From positions 30,766,197 to 30,830,196 of the forward strand of contig CM057149.1 of NCBI GenBank assembly GCA_029964075.1: a stretch of 64,000 nucleotides of DNA. Reading direction: 5' to 3'. The position numbers and the translations under genes were made by a program. Within the stretch, counting starts at the first letter, position 1, and the number at the start of each line of letters is the position of its first letter. Of the stretch, positions 10,501-22,500 are shown piece by piece. The notes beneath the pieces were generated by a model. It saw only the letters and a program-made list of their open reading frames with translations, had not been told where the DNA came from and ran no database searches. This DNA comes from Patiria pectinifera (lineage: Eukaryota > Echinodermata > Asteroidea > Valvatida > Asterinidae).

Positions 10501-13500
10501 TTTGGTAGCAGTAGGACTTCTGTATACCCTTATTCCACAATCTGCAATGCATGACACCAATAGACTGATCCATTGACCAATCAGAGCTGTGATACATTCT
10601 GTGCCAAGTTGTCCTTGCAGTCAAAATCAAACAAGTGACTGTTTTCAACCCGTAAGAATCCCCAGCCCACATAAAGCAGGATTGACTGCTTGGGACTTAA
10701 TAAGTAACTTGATACAGCTATGCTTTGGCTCCGGGTGATTGATAAAACAGCTGTGACCGTACAACTTGCCTGCTTTGTCTGTTGACCCAGTTTGACTTTC
10801 TAGTCACAGTGCTTGCTTGGCATGTGATCTGACTGCTGGTGACTAGCCTTTGTTAAAAGTATAGCAGGGGAAGTGGAAGTGAATTTTGAAATAGTAGGAG
10901 GGTTATAATGTCTTACATGTGTGCACAACAGTCCGACATACCTGTTTGCGAGATAAGGGGCACGGCTGGAACTAGTCCGAAAATTTGGGACTCTCAATAC
11001 TGTGTATGAGAGTTCCAAAACTTAAGGTATCCATATCGTGCAAATGTTTGTGCTGCATAATAAAACCAGTGTGAATCAAATTTGCAAGCTTCTTACTCAC
11101 TACTGTTTCTTCAATAATCCCCGAAACTTTTGCCTCGCAAAGTTGCTGTTGTGAGCATTGCATCACCAAAAATTCAGCTTTTAATTCTAATTTTGCAGAG
11201 AGTTATCGAAATCCATACGTGAGACATCACGTTGATGTGTACTGCAATGCATTGTGCAAAAAGACTCCTCAGCTATAACATTTTCATCGTGTAGATAAAA
11301 CAGCGCCCTCTTGTTGATCTGAGTGAATGCAAAATGTTTCATTTTTTAACAGAGGGCGCTATGTTCATTTGGCCATCGATTAAAAAACAAGTAAGCTGCA
11401 AGGCTCTACCTACACCTACCCAGAATACATTGGGAATCGCACACACATTTCCAGTGCATGGAGATGGTAATCCTTACTTTTAGGACACCTCTATTTTTTA
11501 CAAGTTCTGTTCAAAACTGACTTTTGCAGATAACTGTCCAGTACCACAGTGACTTTTGCAGGCTAAAGCAGTCTTTTTTCTTCATATAAACTCATGATAG
11601 TTGAAGTTTTGAAAGCACTTTCGAAGAAAATGTGACTTTCCTACCTTTTTTCGCAGTCAGACGTGCATGTTGTAGTTCTCACACGCGTGAAAGCTTTACA
11701 TAATGAAAGCCCGATGCTGATTGGCTGCTAAAAAAATTAATTAGTCTGGTTCCCAGACCAAAAGATTCTGACTACTCCTGAATCTTTTGGTCTGGGAACC
11801 AGACTAAAAATAAATAAGTTAGTCTGGTTCTCAGACCAAAAGATTCTGACTATTCCTGAATCTTTTTGGCTGGGAACCAGACTAAAAATAAATAAGATGT
11901 TTTTTTTATCAGCCAATCAGCATCGAGCTTTCATCGCATCGAGTTTTCACGTTTGCCATCTTGATTTTTGAGTCTGTTTTCTGATTGTCATCGTCGTCTT
12001 TTACCCCTGAATTTCCCTCATAAATCAAAGCCCTACCCTCTTTCCACAAAATTAAACCTGCTGATATTCAAGAAGGTGTCATTGCCAATTGTTCAGATGT
12101 GCCAAGAAGTATCAGAATGTCAATTTTGACTGTCATTTAGTCAACTGTTTTGGTGAGTCTTTCCCTTCCTATATAGGAACGGGGTCCTAAAAGTAAGGAT
12201 TACCCTTGAGATTGACGTGGATAGTTTTTGAACTGCCAAAAACTTGCCTTAAAATTGGATTTAAGGTCTCAAATTTGGCAGGTGACATGCTTGCAACTAT
12301 ATCATTTTGATGTATGTGTTGTGTGGGCATTAATTAGCCTAATGGTGAGTATAAAAAAAACGTCAGTAGTAATTTTGCACGTTTTTATGCACTCGCGGTC
12401 CCAGTCTGGGCTGGAACATGCAGTGTGGCATGTGAGTGGTGCACATGTAGCTGTCCATGCGCACCGTGGGCAGGGTCTAATGAATTAGTCTATTGTGCAC
12501 ACACTTTGCTTGCATGTCTTTTTAACTTGCATGTCTTCAGCCTTACTTTGTCTTTTGAATTGAATACCAACAGAGTGACGGACCGGTTTGTGTGTAAGCT
12601 CCTACAGACTTGCAGACCTTACCTGCTACATCTCAACCTGCGAGGGTGCAGTAGACTCACCAAGCCCAGCTATGTGGCTATAGGTAAGACACAAGTTTTC
12701 TTGTGACTGGTTTTCAGCTTTTTTTTTTTTACCTTGAATTGTGACGGAAGTTGCTACAACTTGGTCGAACCGAAGGCATGGAAAGGTTCCTTAGGCAGCA
12801 GCCATACCACTCATGTCTCATGACGGAGCACAGCCAGATGGACAATGTTGATGATTGCTGAGGGAGGGAAACTGGAGAACCTGTTGCCTGGAGAAAATCA
12901 ACAAACAACTGTACTCACATATGACCCGAGCTGGGAATCAAACCCAGGCCACAGCGTTGAGGCGAGTGCTGTACTCACTGCGCCTCCAATGCCACATGAA
13001 TATTTGCTTACTATAAACAAGTGGCCGAGTAGGATTTTCATCTATGCAGCACAATACAAATGGTCCAGGATTTTTGATACAAGGTTGTAGCTCGAGGGAT
13101 GTCCGGGTATCTTTTGGACAATGTTGCCTATTTTGGACAGTGTTTTACTGTATAAATGAATGTAAACGCATAAACAGTGAGCAGTTTCGTTGTGAAAATG
13201 TGTTAAGCAGACTACCACATGAACATGTGTGTACTTTTTATTTTGTGTAGCACAACACCTTTTTGTTCAGTACTCTCTGCCATGTATTTTGCAATGCTAA
13301 ATCAAATGAAATTACAATAAAGCAGATTGGGACAGGCAGGTTTAAGAATGCTGATTAACCCTGCTGAATCCAACAGGATCCAACTATGTCATATACCCGA
13401 TGGAGCCTGTTGGATTGAGCAGTAAACCCCTTGTGTACATTCCTGATGCAAAATGTTGGATTCAGCAGGCAACTGAACCGCATTATAACGCATTGTTGGA

Positions 13501-16500
13501 CTCCATTGGATTCAGCAGACAACTGAAAATTAGGCACAGCGGATTGAACAGGAAAACCCGGTTGGACTCTGTTGGATTTAGTAGGGTAGTCCTGAGGAAC
13601 TACTAGGGGGTTAGGGTTAAAGCCCTATTTGATGTGAATGTGTTACGTAAGCCAGTTTCAGCCTTGGTGTGGTAACGGAAGGATTTACCTGCTTTGTCTT
13701 TTTGTTTTGGTATTTTTTTGGGCCCTGGCAGGTCAGTGCAGGAATCTGCAGGATCTGAACCTGTCTGAATGTGAGGGAGTCAACGACGATGTGATGAAGG
13801 ACATAGCGGAGGGTTGTCAGATATTACTGTATCTCAACATTTCCCACACTAACATCACTGATGCGACGCTCAGGCTACTTGGAAGGTACTTGTTCAGCGC
13901 CTGATTTTATCAAACTCTTCGTAACTTACTATGCATCGCAGCGCTGCGACGCGTCCTGCGATCCATTTCACAAAACACGTCGTAAGTGCGACGTGTCATA
14001 TGTGTATTTATAGCACAACTCAGTGACTGTTTTATGTATTTAGTCAGCGTACAGTAAATAGTCGTCTGATATTCAACAAAGAGTCGTCGGATCTCGGCTC
14101 GAAATTTGTTAAAACGTAAAACAAAATGGCGGTCGTGCGATGCAATTTTGAAGGAAAACAAGCTCTCAGTGGACTGTATAGCTACTTTGAAATTTCAACT
14201 GCAGTATTCCAGTCTAATTCATAATTATTCAATAATTTTCTATTTACAACTTTATACACATTGCCTTGGTATTATAAACTTGTTAAATGTTTATGGCATT
14301 AAACTGGCTAAGAAAGGGACTCTTCTTATTTTGCGATGACCACTAGACACGTCGTAACTTGCGACGTGTTTTAAGCCATTGTCAAGGAACTTACGACGCG
14401 TTCAACACATCGCAAATTTCATGAAATGGATGATACCACGCGTCGCGAGTTGCGACGTATTACACGTCGTATCTCAAGTTGCGACACGTCGCAGCTCTTC
14501 ATGCATTTTGTTCATTTGCAATAATAACACCACTCGAAATCCAAAGAAGAATGTTCAACACCTAACCTGTTGAAGTTTCAGCTCAGTGGATATTACACTT
14601 TTCCAGAAAACCGTGCACAAACTTGTGATCATGAAGCACGATTCCATCAATAGCACTCTTTATTTCCAAAAGTCAGTCAGTTGACTGATCGTTGAAAATC
14701 ACCAGCAATATGACAGCAAGCCAGACGGAATAATTCCACGGGATGTTTAGTACCAGTACGATCTTTAATCCAAGTAAGCTTTTGGAAAAAAAATGTGGTA
14801 GGCTACTTTTGGGATAAATGCAAGTAATCCTACGGCTTCACCACTGGCAGTGGCAGTAGATAATTTTTAGGCCCCGACTTTGGGGAGAGTTGGACTCAAT
14901 ATGGTCTGTGAGCTGTTTCATGCGCATGAAATCTTATGATGTGATCCCAAAGATAAGGTTTGTTCCATTTTTGTTTGGAAAAAAAGGATACAAATGATCG
15001 TGAAGCAATACCTCTTCCCGAAAATGTAAATACTTGAATACCAGGGTTTGCTGGCCGAGAGTCTGTCTTACTTTTTTCAGCTTTCCAAACCCATGTTTGT
15101 TTTTGTTGTGAAAGGGCCTGCGCAAAACCCTGTACATGCCATGAAGCAAGGGACCACAACCAAAGTCTGAATTTTTTGCAACATCAAAGCATCTTTGTTT
15201 TTGATTTCGATTCTTGCAGATGTTCCCGTAACCTGCAGTACATGAGCTTAGCCTACTGCAGACGCTTCAGTGACAAAGGTCTGCAGTACTTGGCCAATGG
15301 CAGGGGCTGCCGCAAACTCATCTATCTGGATCTGTCTGGCTGTCCACAGGTACAGTACATCAATAAAACATGCATTCTGCAACCCCCCCCCCCCCGAGAA
15401 CTCGGGCGTGAAGTGACAAAATGGAATGAAATTTGACACACATGTACAGCAATTCTATCTGAACATATTCATAGAATTTCATTTTCGTAAGACAAAAATT
15501 GTTTTTTAATCAATGAATTTGCAAGTTAGCACACTTACCACAGCAAGCTGTACTATCCATGTATTTTATATGGGGAAATGCGATTTCTGTGGTGCTCAGC
15601 CTCAAATAATTTTGCGCAGCGCAGTGACCCTGAGGTCAATTATCGTAAATTTGGTATCAAAACATGTGCTAGACTTGAAGGTAGAAAGTGATGAAAGCGC
15701 ACGTCGTGAAACGCATATTTGGTGAAATTATTGCTACAAAAGTCCAGGGGGCGTAACCCCCCCCCCCCCCCCCGGCCCTTTTAGTGTTAATGAAGTTGAT
15801 GTCCGCAATGAGTGATTATGAAGAGCAAACTACCTACCAAACCAAGAAATCATTGAAAGTTGTTCTTTTAATGATATTTGAATGTCAAATTACAAAGTAC
15901 CATGGTAACAGGGACAGGAAAAATGTCACACTTTGGATCCTAAATTTATAGAATGACCCAAATATCATTTTCAACAGATCACAGTGACCGGCTACAAGAA
16001 CATCGCCAACGGCTGTTCCAACATCCAGTCTCTATGCGTCAATGACTGCTCCACGTTGAAGGACGACAGCATCGTGGCCATAGCCTCCAAGTGCCACAAC
16101 ATCCGTAGTATATCCTTCCTGTCCTCCCCTAACATCACGGATGTGTCCTTCAAGGCCATCGCGCAGCACCGACGACTGCAGAAAATACGCATTGAAGGTA
16201 CGTCAGATTTATAACTTTGATGACGTAATGCTTTGTTGTGTTTTGCTCAGGACATTTTCATGGTATCGGGTTTTGCCATTTACATTACATATTAGTGCTG
16301 CATGCTTTGTGCTTATCATTCTTTGCAATGAAATGGATTAGGGCTGTGCATTGGAACCAGGTACCTGACCGCCGATTGTCAGGAACCAGTTTCAGATTAT
16401 GGAATCGAGTACCCGTAACCAACTTTACAAATCGTCGCGTCAGATTCTGCAACAAAGTCGTATCTTGCGCAATTACGCTCCGTGCAACAAGGTGGTATCT

Positions 16501-19500
16501 CGACGTCCATTAACATCCGGGTTATTTTAAGTGAGATACGACCTTTTGACATTCTGAAACTTGCGTTTGTGCTTTTATGCCATTTTAGGAGCTATGACCT
16601 TGTTGCACTGACACGACGAAATTACTTAGTAACTTCTCAGACGAAATAAAAGAAAGGTTTGAATGCCATATTTGGGAAATTTTGTATATAAAAACCGGGC
16701 TACATGGAAAACCAAAGCAGATTTCACGTGTATGTGCATTTTAACGTGTGACAGATGACACTCGTGAAAGTCGTGGTTTACACTTAAAAGTTATATAGGT
16801 CTTTAGACATTAGCCAGGATTTGAATATTGGGTTTGGATTTCTTTTACAGGTAGCCGTGTTTTACTTCAATAGGGCACCCAGATCCTGTACTACCCATAA
16901 AAGCATGCCACTAAGATGGATACATGCCATATGTGCTGTATCTCAGAAACTATCTACTGGGACAACATAATGATCACTGACACTTTAAATCACAACTGCA
17001 ATATATGTACTTCATTAAAACTTACATTATATGCTGAGCGTCATTGCTTGCCAAAGTAACCAGTTTGTACGCCACAAGTCTTCAGAATCAAGTGTGAGTC
17101 ATGATAGTCAAATCTAAGTCTATTTTTAAGTCTGTAGCAAGTCTTGAAAAAACTTGTTACAGACTCAAGTCTGATTCCTGCAGCCAATCTCACTAAACAG
17201 TTCTTAACTATTATGCCATGCGTAGGATTTAAGCAACAAATTTGTTGCACAACTGCGCAATAACTTATGATTGATTTAATGAAACTTGGCGTACCTGTGC
17301 AACATTTTGATAATTTCAACATCTTGCATGAGGATAATAACGGCATTTACGACGGCTATTTGTGTATAATTTCTGTTTGGACACAAAACAGTCATTGAAT
17401 CACCTCCACCTGTCATAATTAGATTTGTCCAGCTCTCTTAGGAATCGTGTGGCAACTCTAAAACTGTCATGGGTAAAAGTTCATTTTCAGTGGCTACGCC
17501 ATAACTTGCACATACCTGAAATGATTGTGTAAGTTGTTGCTTATGTAGTGGATTTACGCACTATGAAACTTTCGTGGCAATGTGTCATAACTGAAATGTT
17601 GGGCAGCATAGTGTGTCGTGAGATCGGCTGCTTGACTCAAGTCCTAAACTCTGCACCTTGCTGGACATGGTAATATGATTGACCAGTGTTGCAACCGAAT
17701 TCCGGTCTAAATTTATCCACTAGACTAGTCAAATCATCATTGGCTAGAGTTCATTCAAATATTTATGATAAGCCATAGGTTTTCAGGATCAAACTTGAAG
17801 GCGGCATCATTCTGAAAAGTATTTAATGACAGGGTACTCTATTTTTTTCGTTCAGGGAATTCGAAGTTGAGTGATGCGTCTTTCAAGTACATCGGCAGGT
17901 ACTGCTCTGATCTCAGACATGTGTATGTGGTAGACTGCCCTCGTGTGACGGATGCGAGCCTGAAGTCGTTGGCGCAGTGTCGCAACATCAACGTGCTGAA
18001 CGTAGCTGACTGCATCAGGTATTCATGGCCATTAAGATGGTCCGCAGACAAAGTTGTTGGTTGCCGCATTTTTAATTTACACTTTGTTGCCCCGATATTG
18101 TCTAATCCAACATTTGATTTTGCATTATACTGATACATTTCAGGCTGTAGAGCCCTGGCACCAATGCTTTATGAAGGACATGATGATAACACATGTTTCA
18201 AAGGGAATGTGGTTTTTATTACTATGTAGTAATATCAACAAAAAGAAAAATCTCCTCTTATAAATATGTAGTAATAGTAGTGTCAAAAATAACAATGAAA
18301 TTTTGTAACTGAAGATGGATTCCCTGTGCTATTTTCAAGTTTCACCTCGAAAAATACATTTGTTTTTTTCAATTGCCATTTTCCTAGCAATATATAAGTT
18401 ATTCACTTTTGAATGAGACATTGAACAAACAAAAAATCGTTTAGTTATTGAATTGAAATAATTTCTTCGCAAAATTTGAATATTGGCTGTCAGACAATAC
18501 TTTGGCTCTTGCAGGGCGGGTTATTTGTGCGCAAAACGAACGCCCTTTTTTTAGAGGGCTGCAGATGTCCAAATTCGGAATAAATTTTTTTTTTTTAAAA
18601 ACAAAAAATACAAATTGAACAGGAATTAGAAGAAAAAAGTCCATCGTGTGAAGAGCTAAGGGTATGCATCTTTAAAGACCCTTTCTTTTTATGGAGAAAA
18701 CAAAAGCTTATCGCCACCAACAATACTTTTGCATACTGCAGGATCAGTGATAATGGAGTGCGCAGCCTGGTTGAGGGACCATCAGGACCTAAAATCAGGG
18801 AGATGAATCTGACCAACTGCGTGCGGGTCAGCGATGTCTCCATACTGAAAATCATGCAGAAGTGAGTGCTTACTGAAACAGACCTTGTGGCAGTATTGGA
18901 ACAAAGTTCCCACAGCCACCCTAGAATTTGGGAAATCAGGGAAAACCTTGGAAATGAGTATCCATTTTTTTTCCAGTCAGAGGAAACTCAGGGAATTTGG
19001 GGAAAAAAATACAAAAAATCAGGGGAAAACTCAAGGAATTTGGGGGAAACACCAAAAATCAGGGGAAAACTCAGGGAATTTGGGAAAAACACCCCCAAAA
19101 TCAGGGGGAAACTGATGTAATTTGGGAAAAACAACAAAACCAGGGAAAACTCTGGGAATTTGGAAAACCACCAAAATCAGGAAAACTCTTGGAATTTGGA
19201 AAAAACACCAAAAATGAGTGGAAACTCATGAGATATATGACAGTAAAATTCACCCCCCAACCCCCCCCCCCAAATACCAGCCCAGTGTTTTGCCAGTTTG
19301 GCGTATGTGCATTTTGTGCCATGTTGTCCAAGTTGTGTCCATGGACTGACTGACTATGGTGGCTTTTTAATGTTTATTCAGTGTGATTATTATCAGTATC
19401 TTAGTTGCTTTGCTACAACCACCTCTTGACTTCCCTGCAACCTCATTAAAGTAGAATATATTTTTCACAAGAATTTTGGAAATTTCTCCGGGAAATTTTC

Positions 19501-22500
19501 AAAGAAAACTCAGGGAATTTTGCTTTCATACAGTGCTGGGAACCCTGCTGTTGCAAATTGGGAACGGTACTGACTCTGGGAGGAAAGCATCACGAACACA
19601 TTTTGTTATTGCATTTGAAATTTTATTTTCAATTTTGCATTGGTCTGCCATTTCCTTCTGTTTGCAGGTGTTATAGTCTGGTGTACGGCACCTTCTGCTT
19701 CAGTGAGCACATCACCGACGGCGGGGCCGAGATGCTTGGCAATCTGCCAGCCCTCTCGTCCCTGGATGTGTCCGGATGCAGCATCACTGACACTGTGAGT
19801 AAAGTCTAAGGGAGGTCAGAGGTCAATGTTCCCAATCTGAAAGTCGCAAAGTTTTGCAATCCTCATGTTCCATGAGCTATACCTCACCTGCAGATTCTTC
19901 ACAATGTTAAAGATATAGTCCATCATTTGTAATTTGTGCATTTTGTTCGTTTGAAGCAACAAAAGTGCTCAAAATCTAATGAAGGATACTGAACAACTAA
20001 CCTGATAAAGTTTCAGCTCAGCTTCAGCTGAATATTCCGAGAAAAACAGCATTCTAGGATCTCAATTTCAAATCAAAAGTTGCTGAATCATGTTTTTAAT
20101 TGTTTTGAACTACTAATTTAAATTTCCTACGGTGCGTCTTAAGACGCACCGTTGGAAAGGCCTTCTTTCGATGTTTACTTCAAAATGACAGCTTGCCAGA
20201 AAGAATAATTTCACAGGGAGTTTAGTCCACTTACTATCTTTCAACCAAGTACGTTTTTCAACAATAATTACGCCAGTTACTTTGCAGATTGCTGCAAATG
20301 ATGGACTATAGCTTTAAAGATATCTAGTTTACCTTACCCATTAGCAACCTTACTACGTTGCATTGTACTTTGTTGAATCCATAAACAATAGTGTACTTCG
20401 GCAGTCTTGGATGGTACAGGGAATAACAGGCAGGGGGATACAGGGACATGGATAAATCAGTACAACTGTTATCAAACTTGAAATCGTTGAAAATTTCTCT
20501 TCCACTCTTTCAAACTACCTGTTGATGAAACGTCACTTATGGTACTTCGATTGCTTTGTGTATCTTTTTGAAACGGCTGGTGTGATGGAAAGTCTTTGCC
20601 AGTTTGGGAGAATTTATGACAAAATGGTAGAAGTATGGAATGTCACTTGACATGCTCTCAGCCCATCAAAATCAACACTTTCGATCTCTGGCTGTGCTCC
20701 ATGCTCACATATTGGTTCGCATGGCGGCTGCCTAAGGCGCCTTACATGCCTTCGGCTCGACCATGTTGAAGCTTTGTCTTTTGCAATTCAGCTTCTTAGC
20801 TGCGAGTCGGGATGATTAGCTCCCCCAAATTAATATTATTATTATTGAAATGTCAGTCTCTGTCAATCTCTGAGTGATAACATGCAGTGTGGCATTGCGG
20901 AGAGGTGCACCTGTTAGTTGCCCATGGTGCAGTGGGCGGGGCTAATTGAATCAGTCTATTGAGGAAACTCATGCAAGGAGTCCAAAGTTGGTTGACTATT
21001 GCAGTTTTGATAGAGCTTTCAAATTACAGAAGACAGATGATGCCCCTGGACTACAGGATGAATTGGTATCTTTTTGAGACAAATCATTTTGTGGCAGCAG
21101 CCACCACATATTATGCAGGGCTTGCCAGATAATGCTGTTGCGGTTGCCAGATAACTTGTGACGGTCACATTATTATGCAGTGGCCGCCAGATAATGCAAC
21201 AAAATATGTTGACTTCCGTCACCACCAGCCAGATTCTATGTGGCTGCCGCCAGATGTTGTGTTGGGGTTGCCAGATAATTCTGTTGCGGTTGTCACTCAA
21301 CCTATCGTGGTAGAATAAAATTAATGTAGCTTGTGAAATATTGTCCATTTCCATGATATACATGTACAAATGGAGGCGGAACGCACAGAATCTGAGACAA
21401 ACAAAACGTAACGTACAAAATTCCATAGGCTTGTCTGAGGGGCGTGGCTAACTTGCAAACCGACGATAGGTCAATTAAGTTGCAGTGGCCACATAATCCG
21501 GCAGTAGTAGCCGGGTAATTGCGTTGTGGCCGCCAGATAACGCAACAAAAATATATTTACCACTAGCTCGCAGAAATATAAATTCAACCTGTACTTCAGG
21601 AGCACTATCCGGCTTCAGTAATCATACCTCTAAACGTTACACCTGTTTATTGGTATGGCGCAGGGTCTGGGTGCCCTTGGCAATAACCCCCACCTGCGGG
21701 ACGTCACCCTCTCTGAGTGCTACCAGATTACGGACCTCGGGGTGCAGAAGTTTGCCCAGCAGTGCAAGGACTTGGAGAGGCTGGACCTGTCCCACTGCAC
21801 ACAGCTGACGGACGGGGCTATCAAGAACCTCGCCTTCTGCTGCCGGAGACTGACCGTGCTGAACATAGCGGGATGCAAACACGTAAGCAAGATATGGGAC
21901 TTTGCGTTTAATTTTGTAAACGTTTGGCAAAACAATTAAGCACCGTTTAAATGTTTAGCCACTTCACAAAGGCTGACGCCTGCTCTAGTATGTTCGAACC
22001 CGGGTGTGCTTAAAAAGCAAAATTATAAATTTATTCTTTACAGCGCAATCAGCGTCGATCATGGACAAGCATTACATTCACTGTTTGGACTTCCGAACAA
22101 AAGATGTCCACATAAACCAGTTTTCATATATGGTGTGTGGACTTGACCACGTCCACACAAGGTTTCCCCCTCTCTGGAAAACAGGTTGAGAGGCATATTT
22201 GGGTTAAGTTTATCTGTCACAAAATGAAGACAAACATTCAAGGGAATCATAGAAACAAATTTGGGTTAAAAGAGTTTTCACAGTTTGAGTTAAATAAGTT
22301 TCTTGACAGGTTTTTCTTAACGACATGAACACACAGGAATGTCCACACTAGGTATGTAACGTAAACGGGTCTGCGCCAGCGGCATGTTGTAAACATAAAA
22401 CAACAAATTGTATTACTTTACGAATGTATAACTGACAAAATAGAGAGCTGACAGTCACTGGAAAAACTGCCCAGAATGTGATTAAGTGCTGTGGTGCTTC

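Noticed and set aside
18915..19235. CRISPR-like regular array
   Set aside because: Units are contiguous and drift without unique spacers, in animal nuclear DNA; it is a minisatellite.
18866..19353. Several open frames of 76-118 residues with GKNTKNQGKT-type repeats
   Set aside because: They come from a purine-rich intronic minisatellite read in three frames, with no splice context or domain.
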